DNA of 64,000 bases from Rhipicephalus microplus (GCF_043290135.1 NC_134701.1:6850001-6914000); one strand, 5' to 3'; shown: positions 50,118 to 61,043, counted from the first letter of the stretch. A program made the numbers and translations. Notes: a model not told the origin generated them from the letters alone.

Positions 50118-51306
50118 ATGTGCTCCCGCGTAGGGGCGGTTTCAGCGGCCCGTGTGGGCCGCGGTATCAGGTGTACCGAAAAGCCAGGCGAAGATTTCCA
50201 GGTTGTTCTGCCTCAGCTGCCTTCAGGTGATTCCGTTTTGCACACGGTTTTTTTTGCACGGAAACTTGAAAGCCAGGCCATATCGAGTGGAGCATGTCCG
50301 AGACAGCCTTGCTCGTCTTTCGCTGCTGCCGGAAGTGGTTGCCCTAGGGGCATACCAAATGAATCATGTATGGGCAGTGACGTTCAAGGATGATGAGGGT
50401 AAAAAGAAGATGCTGGCGGCGGAGTCTTTTGATCTAAAGGACCATCGCTGTATGGTGGTTGACCCCCGTGATCGAGGTGTGCGGCTGAAGTTGTACTGGC
50501 TTCTTCATGGCGTGCCGGACGAGGCTGTGCGAGTCGCCTTAACGCCCTACGGAAAAGTGACCGAGATAAGCAGAGATAAATGGAAGGTGCAGGGTTGCAA
50601 TGATAAAGGTTCAACCACGCGGTCGGTCACGCTGAGGCTACACGCGGGCGTGTCCGTGGACGACCTGCCACACCAACTGCGAGTTGCGGAGGATATGGCG
50701 CTCGTCGTAATTCCTGGCAGAGCACCGCTATGCCTCCGATGCCGGGCTATCGGACACATTCGACGGGATTGCCGCGTGCCGCGCTGTGGGGTCTGTCGTC
50801 GCTATGGCCACGATGACGCCCACTGTGTGAGGTCGTACGCCAGCATTGCGGGCCCAGGCCAAACAGACGAAGTGTCTGAACACCTGATGGATGCCGTGGA
50901 TGCCGAAGAAGCGAGCAGGGAAGACGGTTATACGGAAGGCCCTGCCACGCCCCCTGAACAGTCTTCTGGGGCCGCACTGGAATCTACCAATAAAGGCGAC
51001 AAGCACTCTGGTGCGCCAGGAACGAATTTAGACACGGCAGCAGTAGAGAACGACGCTACAGCAGCGAGCAAGTCATCCTCAGCTGCGCGAGAGGGCGGCC
51101 CGGAAGCAACGGACGCCGAGATGACCAAGGCCGGTGCTATCGCTTTTAAGCGAGCTCGTGAAACACCTGACCGTACCGGAAATGTTGACACGTCGGCCAT
51201 CAATGAACCTCCAACAAAGACGGCGACTGGTCGTCGGCCTACCTTTAAACCACGACCAAACCTGTCTCCTGACCGTAGGGGCACTCAAACGTCGGCCCCG
51301 CCGTAG
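50118..51306 (+). CDS. LINE ORF1 protein with two CCHC zinc knuckles (apparent frameshift)
   Basis: Nucleic-acid-binding ORF1 protein of the LINE, expected to coat the element RNA. The uninterrupted frame runs 50152-51306 (384 aa from ATG 50152). Two tandem C-x2-C-x4-H-x4-C knuckles are visible, CLRCRAIGHIRRDC and CGVCRRYGHDDAHC, encoded at about 50731-50830. Upstream lies a region (LKLYWLLHGVPDEAVRVAL) that may form an RRM-like fold. The C-terminal third is Ala/Ser/Thr/Glu-rich, low complexity and probably disordered. The natural N-terminus probably starts at ATG 50118 in another frame, which reads VVLPQLPSGDS and ends near KLES. The frames join plausibly at an extra A in the GAAAGCC at 50268-50274, so residues 1 to about 40 of the 384-aa frame are likely out of frame. 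The stop TAG is 90 bp before ORF2. Confidence 0.8.
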
Positions 51307-51396
51307 CGGAGGAGACGTTCCGAGGCTTTCTACGCTGAGCACACGCAACCACTGTTGCGACGTGAGTATGACACCTGACGAAACAACCTTCAAGAA
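51307..51396 (+). other. LINE inter-ORF spacer
   Basis: 90 bp between the ORF1 stop and the ORF2 ATG. ORF1 and ORF2 are in the same frame, separated by the ORF1 TAG and a later TGA at 51376-51378. I see no obvious structure or extra gene. Confidence 0.8.
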
Positions 51397-54300
51397 ATGG
51401 CGACTAACTTTAAAACTGGTATTTGCATCGCGACGTTGAACTCAAGAGGCCTGTGTTCGCGCAGGAGACAATGCCAGATTAGTCGCATTTTGTTAGAAAA
51501 CGACATAGACCTCCTGGCTGTACAAGAAACTAAAATGGGAAGTGAAGAACAAACGGAGCAAATGGTTCAAGTTTTTCGCTCTAGGTACAATGTCTGCGTT
51601 TGTCATGCTGTTGGGCGGTCAGGAGGCTGTGTCGTTTTCATACGTAGTAGTATCGCGGTTGTTGAAAATGTGTCTACCTGCGATAGCGGTAGGCTGGTTG
51701 TGTGCGACTTCAGTGTTTCTGGAATGCCTTGGCGCGTTGTGTGTGTTTATGCACCGAATAGATCGCACGAACGGGAATTTTTTTTCAGAGCGATTGAAGG
51801 ATTCTTGAAAACGGAAAGAAATGTTGTGGTTCTAGGGGACTTCAATTGTGTCTGTAGAGCTGAGGATAAGACAACGAGCTTCAATGTGCGCGATAGAAGC
51901 GCTGAGCTGTTGAATAAAATAGTGAACGAGACAGGGCTGGAAGATGTCGGTTATGTAATGACGCGAGAGGGTGAAGTAGGATATACGCACTTTCAAGGTC
52001 ATTCGCACGCGAGGTTAGACAGAATATATTTGTCGGCAAAGTTGGTGCCACTATGCTCATCTTATCAAATTCAACATCTTAGTTTTAGTGATCATTGTCT
52101 GGTCAAGGTCAACATTGGCGAAAAACGTAAGGCTGCGAAGTTTAATTGGTTTCTATGGAAATTTAATGAAAAACTGCTGCAAGATGAAATATTTGTCACA
52201 AAAACCAAAGAATGTCTTTCAAATGCTCTTCGTTTGGAGACCAATAACTTCATAGCTGTGTGGGAGCAAATGAAGTGTGATATAAAGATGATAGCGATTG
52301 AAAGAGCCTGTGTATTACGTAATCGGGAAAGGCAACAAGAGAGGCAGTTACAAAGCGAACTAGACTACATGTTAAGCGTAGAAAATGAAGTGCCGGGAAA
52401 ATTTAAGAAAGAAATAAAGGAGGCGAAAGCAAAGCTCGAATTCATCGACGACGAAAAGTACCGCGGAGCAATGATAAGGGCTCGCACTGAACGGCTGTGG
52501 ATGGGTGAAACGCCCACTAAGCGGGTGCTCAGTGAAGAAAAGAAACATGCAGCAAACAAAGAGATAAATGAAATTCGATACCGCAATTACATTACCCGGG
52601 ACCGCGAACAGATAAAGCACGCCTTTGTCGAGTTTTATACGCAACTCCTTAGCCATACAATCAATGACCCCGAACGATTCAAAGAGGACTTTCTGACCCT
52701 TATGCCGAGATTGGAAGACTCTGAGCGGGAGCTACTGGAAGTAGAAATCACTGTGGCAGAAATTGAATCAGCTATAGATAACCTGGGTAACGGCAAGTCA
52801 CCAGGGCCGGATGGGCTTGGTGCTGCCATATACAAAGTTTTTAAGACAGAAATGGCACTGGCATTACACCGAGTGATCAGAGAATGCTACGACAAGCAGC
52901 AAACACCTCATTCATTTAGGACAGCACACGTAGTATTAATCCCCAAAACTGATGACCCCGCAAAGCTACTTTCAGTGGAATCCTACCGACCTATCAGTTT
53001 GAGCAACACTGACTATAAAATATACACGAAGGTCCTAGCAAGACGGCTCCAAAGTGTTGTCACATCCCTTGTCGGCCCGCATCAGACATGTGGGATTAAG
53101 GGCAGAACCATATTCACAAATATACACGTAACCAGAAGTATTCTAGAATGCTGTGATGCAAATAATGACCGCGTGGCCATGATTCAGCTAGACCTGCACA
53201 AAGCGTTCGATAAAGTCGTACATGAAATTTTGTTTTTATTGCTGGAACATGTGAATGTAGGAACTGTCATTACAGAAGGCGTTAGAATGGTGTATCATGA
53301 CTGCAGGGCTAATTTAGTAATCAACAAAGAAGTAAGTGCTTCAATTCCTGTGCGCTCGAGCGTGAAGCAAGGTTGTGCCTTGTCGCCACTCCTTTTCGCG
53401 CTTTACTTAGAGCCCTTCTGTTTACGAATACTTGCATCACCAAGTATAAGAGGGTATACGTTTCTGACCAGTGGAATTAGAATTTTAGCCTATGCTGATG
53501 ACGTCGCAGTGTTTTGCAGTGACAAAGAAAGTGTGCAAGAAGTTGTACGAATAGCTAGGGAATTCTGTGCAGCAACGGGCAGCGCAATTAGTTGGCCAAA
53601 ATGTCTAGGCGTTTGGCATGGCCAGTGGCAAAGCACACCCGAAGTTTACTGTAACATGAATTGGAAAATCATGCCCGGAAAGTACCTCGGTGTGCCTTTG
53701 GATCACTACCGCAATGCTACGGAGTATTGGTCTGAGGAACGTCAACGCATTAAAAATTGTACTGATAAGTGGGGAGGTCGCAATTTATCAATGTTTGCAA
53801 AAGCGTCCGTGTGCAATGTATTTCTGATTGCAAAAGTGTTTTATGTATTACAAGTGTTAACCATGACCCGCACTTCGGTCCAGAAAATGCACCGAGTATT
53901 CGCGACCTTTATATGGGGGTCGCAGTGGGAGCGCACGAGCCGGTGCAATTTATTTCATAGGGTAAAATATGGTGGTCTGGGGCTTTTGCATTTGTTTTTT
54001 AAGCAGTTGGTGAGCAGATTCATGTTCGCTCGAGATCAAACTGACAATTTCTTGAGAACTGTGATCCAAGCAAGACTGCAGACCCCCTTATCTGATTTCG
54101 TCGTGTCATCTTTTTCCTTCGAAGCTGGACCACTCAGTCCTTATTTGCGAGAAGTAGTTACAGCTACACGCCTGCTCAAGGAAAGATTTTCGTACGAATA
54201 CTTGTCCGACGTGACTAAAAAGAAACTGTATCGTGACCTTCTTGATGTCTTCCTGCCAGTGCCCGTCTACCGAGCTTCGTGCAGGCTAGGTTCTGAGCGT

Positions 54301-54798
54301 GACGTGTTTAAACGTGTTAAGAGAATGCCGGTCAGACCCTCTGTCAAAACATTCTTCTTTCAAGTGCATACCGGCACTCTCCCTGTACTGCCATGGCTAA
54401 AAAGTAAAGGGCTTTTTGTACCGTGGTCCGTCAACTGTCTAATCTGCGGCAAACCAGAAACGATAAATCCTATCTTTCTCGACTGCCATGATGCTGTGTT
54501 CTTGTGGGACGTACTACAACGGACTATAAAAAAAGAACTACCTATCAACGCTTTTGGAATCCGTTTTCTTCCGTGTGCAGCTGCAGGGGAAGTGCCGAGT
54601 GACATGTTAATGTTGCTTTGCATGCATAGTGTGTGGAGGACAAGAATGGATGTTCGACATATGCGTGTAGACGCACGTTCAGCGAGAGACTATTTTGTTG
54701 AGAGTATGCTGTATACACGAGACGTGTTTAAAGCGCTGCCTGAACCCCCCGAGTGGTTACCTGTGCTCGACCAATTGGCTTCTGTGAAGCCTTTTTAA
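51397..54798 (+). CDS. LINE ORF2 protein: APE endonuclease plus reverse transcriptase
   Basis: Open frame of 1133 aa, the enzyme that nicks target DNA and copies the element RNA into the nick. The endonuclease domain covers about residues 8-240 with the expected active-site residues: N15 (LNSRG), E44 (QETK), Y118 (VYAPN), D148 and N150 (GDFN), D208 (RLDRIY), D232 and H233 (SDH). The reverse transcriptase spans about 440-760: NGKSPGPDG at 465, motif A DLHKAFD at 599-605, motif B SVKQGCALSP from 655, catalytic YADD at 699-702, then KYLGVPLD. A C-terminal Cys-rich segment starts at C1014 (CLICGKPE) and ends at C1030. The His usual between the Cys pairs appears to be Pro1025. The first ATG after the ORF1 stop fits the domain start, so I chose it. 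Translation may need reinitiation across the 90-bp gap. The length is usual for this class, and all endonuclease and RT catalytic residues are present. Confidence 0.95.
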   Translation: MATNFKTGICIATLNSRGLCSRRRQCQISRILLENDIDLLAVQETKMGSEEQTEQMVQVFRSRYNVCVCHAVGRSGGCVVFIRSSIAVVENVSTCDSGRLVVCDFSVSGMPWRVVCVYAPNRSHEREFFFRAIEGFLKTERNVVVLGDFNCVCRAEDKTTSFNVRDRSAELLNKIVNETGLEDVGYVMTREGEVGYTHFQGHSHARLDRIYLSAKLVPLCSSYQIQHLSFSDHCLVKVNIGEKRKAAKFNWFLWKFNEKLLQDEIFVTKTKECLSNALRLETNNFIAVWEQMKCDIKMIAIERACVLRNRERQQERQLQSELDYMLSVENEVPGKFKKEIKEAKAKLEFIDDEKYRGAMIRARTERLWMGETPTKRVLSEEKKHAANKEINEIRYRNYITRDREQIKHAFVEFYTQLLSHTINDPERFKEDFLTLMPRLEDSERELLEVEITVAEIESAIDNLGNGKSPGPDGLGAAIYKVFKTEMALALHRVIRECYDKQQTPHSFRTAHVVLIPKTDDPAKLLSVESYRPISLSNTDYKIYTKVLARRLQSVVTSLVGPHQTCGIKGRTIFTNIHVTRSILECCDANNDRVAMIQLDLHKAFDKVVHEILFLLLEHVNVGTVITEGVRMVYHDCRANLVINKEVSASIPVRSSVKQGCALSPLLFALYLEPFCLRILASPSIRGYTFLTSGIRILAYADDVAVFCSDKESVQEVVRIAREFCAATGSAISWPKCLGVWHGQWQSTPEVYCNMNWKIMPGKYLGVPLDHYRNATEYWSEERQRIKNCTDKWGGRNLSMFAKASVCNVFLIAKVFYVLQVLTMTRTSVQKMHRVFATFIWGSQWERTSRCNLFHRVKYGGLGLLHLFFKQLVSRFMFARDQTDNFLRTVIQARLQTPLSDFVVSSFSFEAGPLSPYLREVVTATRLLKERFSYEYLSDVTKKKLYRDLLDVFLPVPVYRASCRLGSERDVFKRVKRMPVRPSVKTFFFQVHTGTLPVLPWLKSKGLFVPWSVNCLICGKPETINPIFLDCHDAVFLWDVLQRTIKKELPINAFGIRFLPCAAAGEVPSDMLMLLCMHSVWRTRMDVRHMRVDARSARDYFVESMLYTRDVFKALPEPPEWLPVLDQLASVKPF

Positions 54799-54893
54799 AC
54801 CAAGTGCACTGGCCAAGTTGAAGCTGGTGTTTTAGTAAGTGTACATATTTTGTATGTATTTCCTTTGCTTGTGGTTATTAAAAGGCAATAGAG
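54799..54893 (+). other. LINE 3' untranslated region
   Basis: Short 3' UTR of 95 bp after the ORF2 stop, AT-rich towards its end, with no coding potential. Confidence 0.8.
54877..54882 (+). promoter_or_regulatory. Variant polyadenylation signal ATTAAA
   Basis: ATTAAA lies 11 nt before the A tail, the usual distance for a cleavage/polyadenylation signal. It supports Pol II-type 3' processing of the LINE RNA. Confidence 0.6.
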
Positions 54894-54910
54894 AAAAAAA
54901 AAAAAAAAAA
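54894..54910 (+). other. LINE poly(A) tail
   Basis: 17 uninterrupted A residues join the element directly to nucleotide 1 of the tRNA unit. Confidence 0.95.
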
Positions 54911-54929
54911 GTCTCCGTGGCGCAATTGG
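54911..54929 (+). repeat. Target-site duplication, right copy
   Basis: Perfect copy of 50058-50076, directly after the poly(A) tail. It continues without a break into the remaining tRNA sequence, so the 3' side of the insertion carries a complete unit. Confidence 0.95.
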
Positions 54930-54984
54930 CTAGCGCGATTGGCTGTTAACCGAAAGGTTGGAGGTACGAGCCCACCCGGTGGTG
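54911..54984 (+). tRNA. tRNA-Asn(GTT)-like unit rebuilt at the LINE 3' end
   Basis: Complete unit whose nucleotide 1 directly follows the poly(A) tail. It has the GATTGGCTG variant (29 C to T) and a TACGAGC T loop. Its natural 5' flank GAGCAGGACT has been replaced by poly(A). Confidence 0.5.
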
Positions 54985-57000
54985 GTGCGGCGCTTTTTTT
55001 CTTTGGGCTGATAGCTCTGAAGAAATGTTCTGACGGTGGTGAGAGTGGAGCACGACTGTCTCCGTGGCGCATTTGGCTAGCGCGATCGGCTGTTAACCGA
55101 AAGGTTGGAGGTACGAGCCCTCCCGGGAGTGGTGTGTTGCTTTTTTTATTTCGGCCTGAAAGCTATGAAGATATGTTCTGATGTTGGTGAGAGTGGAGCC
55201 CGACTCTCCGTGGCGCAATCTGCTAGCGCGATCGGCTGTTAACCGAAAGGTTGGAGGTACGAGCCCACGCAGTGGTGGTGCGGCGCCTTTTTTTTCTTTG
55301 GGCTGGTAGCTTTGAAGATATGTTCTGATGGTGGTGAGAGTGGAGCACGACTGTCTCCGTGGCGCAATAGGCTATTCGATCGGCTGTTAACTGAAAGGTT
55401 GGATGTTCGAGCCCTCCCGGGAGTAGTGTGTTGCTTTTTTTTCTTTGGGCTGATAGCTTCGAAGATATGTTCTGATGGTGGTGAGAGTGGAGCAGGACTG
55501 TCTCCGTGGCGCAATTGGCTGCCGCGATCGGCTGTTAACCGAAAGGTTGGAGGTGCGAGCCTACCCGGTGGAGGTGCGGCGCTTTTTTTTCTTTGGGCTG
55601 ATAGCTTTGAAGATATGTTCTGATGGTGGTGAGAGTGGAGCACGACTGTCTCCGTGGCGCAATCGGCTAACGCGATCGGCTGTTAACCGAAAGGTTGGAG
55701 GTACGAGCCCTCCCGGGAGTGGTGTGTTGCTTTTTTAATTTTGGGCTGATAGCTTTGAAGATATGTTCTGATGGTGGTGAGAGTGGAGCACGACTGTCTC
55801 CGTGGCGCAATTGGCTAGCGCGATCGGCTGTTAACCGAAAGGTTGGAGGTACGAGCCCACCCAGTGGTGGTGCGGCGCTTTTTTTTCTTTGGGCTGATAA
55901 CTTTGAAGATATGTTCTGATGGTGGTGAGAGTGGAGCACGACTGTCTCCATGGCGCAATTGGCTATTCGATCGGCTGTTAACTGAAAGGTTTGAGGTTCG
56001 AGCCCTTCCGGGAGTGTTGTGTTGCTTTTTTTATTTTGGGCTGATAGCTTTGAAGATATGTAATGATGGTGGTGAGAGTGGAGCACGACTGTCTCTGTGG
56101 CGCAATTGGCTAGCGCAATCGGCGGTTAACCGAAAGGTTGGAGGTTCGAGCCCTCCCGGGAGTGGTGTGTTGCTTTTTTTATTTTGGGCTGACAGCTTTG
56201 AAAATATGTTCTGGTGGTGGTGAGTGTGGAGCAGGACTGTCTCCGTGGCGCAATTGGCTAGCGCGATCGGCTGTTAACCGAAAGGTTGGAGGTACGAGCC
56301 TACCCGGTGGAGGTGCGGCGCTTTTTTTTCTTTGGGCTGATAGCTTTGAAGATATGTTCTGATGGTGGTGAGAGTGGAGCACGACTGTCTCCGTGGCGCA
56401 ATTGGCTAGCGCGATCGGCTGTTAACCGAGAGGTTGGAAGTTGGAGCCCACCCGGTGGTGGTGCGGCGATTTTTTTCCTTTTGGCTGATAGCTCTGAAGA
56501 AATGTTCTGACGGTGGTGAGAGCGGAGCACGACTGTCTCCATGGCGCAATTGGCTATGTGATCGGCTGTCAACTGAAAGGTTGGAGGTTCGAGTCCCGCG
56601 GGAGTGGTGTATTGCTTTTTTTTGTTTGGGCTGATAGCTTTGAAGATGTGTTCTGATGGTGGTAAGAGTGGAGCACGACTGTCTCCGTGGCGCAATTGGC
56701 TAGCGCTATCGGCTGTTAACCGAAAGGTTGGAGGTTCGGGCCCACCTGGTGGTGGTGCGGCGCTTTTTTTTCTTTGGGCTGATAGCTTTGAAGATATGTT
56801 CTGATGGTGGTGAGAGTGGAGCACGACTGTCTCCGTGGCGCAATTGGCTAGCGCGATCGGCTGTTAACCGAAAGGTTGGAGGTACGAGCCCACCCGGTGG
56901 TGGTGCGGCGCTTTTTTTTCTTTGGGCTGATAACTTTGAAGATATGTTCTGATGGTGGTGAGAGTGGAGCACGACTGTCTCCATGGCGCAATTGGCTATT
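54930..57000 (+). repeat. ~6.2-kb-spaced duplication, copy 1
   Basis: Array sequence right of the LINE that recurs 6,207 bp downstream (61137-63207), including the CCCGACTCTCCG unit and the CAGTGGTGGTGCGGCGCC unit. Confidence 0.8.
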
Positions 57001-58750
57001 CGATCGGCTGTTAACTGAAAGGTTTGAGGTTCGAGCCCTTCCGGGAGTGTTGTGTTGCTTTTTTTATTTTGGGCTGATAGCTTTGAAGATATGTAATGAT
57101 GGTGGTGAGAGTGGAGCACGACTGTCTCTGTGGCGCAATTGGCTAGCGCGATCGGCGGTTAACCGAAAGGTTGGAAGTTCGAGCCCTCCCGGGAGTGGTG
57201 TGTTGCTTTTTTTATTTTGGGCTGATAGCTTTGAAAATATGTTCTGGTGGTGGTGAGTGTGGAGCAGGACTGTCTCCGTGGCGCAATTGGCTAGCGCGAT
57301 CGGCTGTTAACCGAAAGGTTGGAGGTACGAGCCTACCCGGTGGAGGTGCGGCGCTTTTTTTTCTTTGGGCTGATAGCTTTGAAGATATGTTCTGATGGTG
57401 GTGAGAGTGGAGCACGACTGTCTCCGTGGCGCAATTGGCTAGCGCGATCGGCTGTTAACCGAGAGGTTGGAAGTTGGAGCCCACCCGGTGGTGGTGCGGC
57501 GATTTTTTTCCTTTTGGCTGATAGCTCTGAAGAAATGTTCTGACGGTGGTGAGAGCGGAGCACGACTGTCTCCATGGCGCAATTGGCTATGTGATCGGCT
57601 GTCAACTGAAAGGTTGGAGGTTCGAGTCCCGCGGGAGTGGTGTATTGCTTTTTTTTTCTTTGGGCTGATAGCTTTCAAGATGTGTTCTGATGGTGGTAAG
57701 AGTGGAGCACGACTGTCTCCGTGGCGCAATTGGCTAGCGCTATCGGCTGTTAACCGAAAGGTTGGAGGTTCGGGCCCACCTGGTGGTGGTGCGGCGCTTT
57801 TTTTTCTTTGGGCTGATAGCTTTGAAGATATGTTCTGATGGTGGTGAGAGTGGAGCACGACTGTCTCCGTGGCGCAATTGGCTAGCGCGATCGGCTGTTA
57901 ACCGAAAGGTTGGAGGTACGAGCCCACCCGGTGGTGGTGCGGCGCTTTTTTTTCTTTGGGCTGATAGCTTTGAAGATATGTTCTGATGGTGGTGAGAGTG
58001 GAGCAGGACTGTCTCCGTGGCGCAATCGGCTAACGCGATCGGCTGTTAACCGAAAGGTTGGAGGTACGAGCCCTCCCGGGAGTGGCGTGTTGCTTTTTTT
58101 ATTTTGGGCTGATAGCTTTGAAGTTATGTTCTGATGGTGGTGAGAGTGGAGCACGACTGTCTCCGTGGCGCAATTGGCTAGCGCGATCGGCTGTTAACCG
58201 AAAGGTTGGAGGTACGAGCCCACCCGGTGGTGGTGCGGCGCTTTTTTTTCTTTGGGCTGATAGCTTTGAAGATATGTTCTGATGGTGGTGAGAGTGGAGC
58301 AGGACTGTCTCCGTGGCGCAATCGGCTAACGCGATCGGCTGTTAACCGAAAGGTTGGAGGTACGAGGCCTCCCGGGAGTGGTGTGTTGCTTTTTTTATTT
58401 TGGGCTGATAGCTTCGAAGATATGTTCTGATGGTGGTGAGAGTGTAGCACGACTGTCTTCGTGGCGCAATTTGCTAGCGCGATCGGCTGTTAACCGAAAG
58501 GTTGGAGGTACGAGCCCACCTGGTGGTGGTGCGGCGCTTTTTTTTCTTTGGGCTGATAGCTTTGAAGATATGTTCTGATGGTGGTGAGAGTGGAGCACGA
58601 CTGTCTCCATGGCGCAATTGGCTATTCGATCGGGCTGTTAACTGAAAGGTTTGAGGTTCGAGCCCTTCCGGGAGTGGTGTGTTGCTTTTTTTATTTTAGG
58701 CTTATAGCTTTGAAGATATGTAATGATGGTGGTGAGTGTGGAGCACGACT

Positions 58751-58824
58751 GTCTCCGTGGCGCAATTGGCTAGCGCGATCGGCTGTTAACCGAAAGGTTG
58801 GAGGTTCGAGCCCTCCCGGGAGTG
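58751..58824 (+). tRNA. tRNA-Asn(GTT)-like unit
   Basis: Consensus GGGAGTG form with an intact B box. The unit upstream has the altered spacer TTTTAGGCTTATAGC. Confidence 0.56.
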
Positions 58825-60821
58825 GTGTGTTGCTTTTTTTATTTTGGGCTGATAGCTTTGAAAATATGTTCTGATGGTGGTGAGTGTGGAGCAGGACTGT
58901 CTCCGTGGCGCAATTGGCTAGCGCGACCGGCTGTAAACCGAAAGGTTGGAGGTACGAGCCTACTCAGTGGAGGTGCGGCGCTTTTTTTTCTTTGCTTTGG
59001 GCTGATAGCTTTGAAGATATGTTCTGATGGTGGTGAGAGTGGAGCAGGACTGTCTCCGTGGCGCAATCGGCTAACGCGATCGGCTGTTAACCGAAAGGTT
59101 GGAGGTACGAGCCCTCCCGGGAGTGGTGTGTTGCTTGTTTTATTATGGGCTGATAGCTTTGAAGATATGTTCTGATGGTGGTGAGAGTAGAGCACGACCG
59201 TCTCCGTGGCGCAATGGGCTAGCGCGATCGGCTGTTAACCGAAAGGTTTGAGGTACGAGCCCACCCGGTGGTGGTGCGGCGCTTTTTTTTCTTTGGGCTG
59301 ATAGCTTTGAAGATATGTTCTGATGGTGGTGAGAGTAGAGCACGACTGTCTCCATGGCGCAATGGGCTATTCAATCGGCTGTTAACTGAAAGGTTTGAGT
59401 TTCGAGCCCTTGCACGAGTGGTGTGTTGCTTTTTTTATTTTGGGCTGATAGCTTTGAAGATATGTAATGATGGTGGTGAGAGTGGAGCACGACTGTCTCC
59501 GTGGCGCAATTGGCTAGCGCGATCGGCTGTTAACCGAAAGGTTGGAGGTACGAGCCCACCCGGTGGTGGTGCGGCGCTTTTTTTTCTTTGGGCTGATAGC
59601 TTTGAAGATATGTTCTGATGGTGGTGAGAGTGGAGAACGACTGTCTCCATGGCGCAATTGGCTATTCGATCGGATGTTAACTGAAAGAATTGAGGTTCGA
59701 ACCCTTCCGGGAGTGGTGTGGCGCTTTTTTTTCTTTGGGCTGATAGCTTTGAAGAAATGTTCTGATGGTGGTGAGAGTGGAGCACGACTGTCTCCATGGC
59801 GCAATTGGCTATTCGATCGGCTGTTAACTGAAAGGTTTGAGGTTCGAGCCCTTCCGGGAGTGTTGTGTTGCTTTTTTTATTTTGGGCTGATAGCTTTGAA
59901 GATATGTAATGATGGTGGTGAGAGTGGAGCACGACTGTCTCTGTGGCGCAATTGGCTAGCGCGATCGGCGGTTAACCGAAAGGTTGGAGGATCGAGCCCT
60001 CCCGGGAGTGGTGTGTTGCTTTTTTTATTTTGGGCTGATAGCTTTGAAAATATGTTCTGGTGGTGGTGAGTGTGGAGCAGGACTGTCTCCGTGGCGCAAT
60101 TGGCTAGCGCGATCGGCTGTTAACCGAAAGGTTGGAGGTACGAGCCTACCCGGTGGAGGTGCGGCGCTTTTTTTTCTTTGGGCTGATAGCTTTGAAGATA
60201 TGTTCTGATGGTGGTGAGAGTGGAGCACGACTGTCTCCGTGGCGCAATTGGCTAGCGCGATCGGCTGTTAACCGAGAGGTTGGAAGTTGGAGCCCACCCG
60301 GTGGTGGTGCGGCGATTTTTTTCCTTTTGGCTGATAGCTCTGAAGAAATGTTCTGACGGTGGTGAGAGCGGAGCACGACTGTCTCCATGGCGCAATTGGC
60401 TATGTGATCGGCTGTCAACTGAAAGGTTGGAGGTTCGAGTCCCGCGGGAGTGGTGTATTGCTTTTTTTTCTTTGGGCTGATAGCTTTGAAGATGTGTTCT
60501 GATGGTGGTAAGAGTGGAGCACGACTGTCTACGTGGCGCAATTGGCTAGCGCTATCGGCTGTTAACCGAAAGGTTGGAGGTTCGGGCCCACCTGGTGGTG
60601 GTGCGGCGCTTTTTTTTCTTTGGGCTGATAGCTTCGAAGATATGTTCTGATGGTGGTGAGAGTAGAGCAGGACTGTCTCCGTGGCGCAATTGGCTGCCGC
60701 GATCGGCTGTTAACCGAAAGGTTGGAGGTACGAGCCCACCCGGTGGAGGTGCGGCGCTTTTTTTCTTTGGGCTGATAGCTTTGAAGATATGTTCTGATGG
60801 TGGTGAGAGTGGAGCACGACT

Positions 60822-60895
60822 GTCTCCGTGGCGCAATTGGCTAGCGCGATCGGCTGTTAACCGAAAGGTTGGAGGTTCGAGCCCACCCGGTGGTG
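60822..60895 (+). tRNA. tRNA-Asn(GTT)-like unit
   Basis: Paralogue of the 49761 unit next to the empty LINE site. Confidence 0.55.
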
Positions 60896-60969
60896 GTGCG
60901 GCGCTTTTTTTCCTTTGGGCTGATAGCTCTGAAGAAATATTCTGACGGTGGTGAGAGTGAAGCACGACT

Positions 60970-61043
60970 GTCTCCGTGGCGCAATTGGCTAGCGCGATCG
61001 GCTGTTAACCGAAAGGTTGGAGGTTCGAGCCCTCCCGGGAGTG
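60970..61043 (+). tRNA. tRNA-Asn(GTT)-like unit
   Basis: Paralogue of the 49910 unit, immediately upstream of the unit that corresponds to the LINE target. Confidence 0.56.

Larger units (their letters stand above)
50077..54910 (+). mobile_element. Non-LTR retrotransposon (LINE), APE-type, with ORF1 and ORF2
   Basis: A 4,834-bp unique-sequence island in the array. It has two ORFs on the + strand, a 3' poly(A) tail and a perfect 19-bp direct repeat of target DNA at its edges, which are hallmarks of target-primed reverse transcription. ORF1 carries two CCHC knuckles. ORF2 has an N-terminal endonuclease, a central reverse transcriptase with YADD and a C-terminal Cys-rich region; I see no RNase H or LTR. 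The RT motif HQTCGIKGRTIFTNI and overall plan suggest the L1/Tx1 group, which is inference. The leader before the first ORF1 ATG is only 41 bp, so the element may be slightly 5'-truncated or have a short 5' UTR. It is young enough to keep ORF2 open and the target duplication perfect, but the ORF1 frameshift may make it non-autonomous. Confidence 0.95.

Noticed and set aside
50384..51393. Antisense open frames opposite LINE ORF1
   Set aside because: They are GC-rich shadows of the sense ORF1 with no recognisable domain.
52365..52835. Antisense open frames opposite LINE ORF2
   Set aside because: Short, without motifs, and fully contained in the intact sense RT gene.
50077..54910. LTR retrotransposon or endogenous virus
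   Set aside because: There are no terminal repeats, protease, RNase H or integrase. The APE endonuclease and poly(A) tail identify a LINE.
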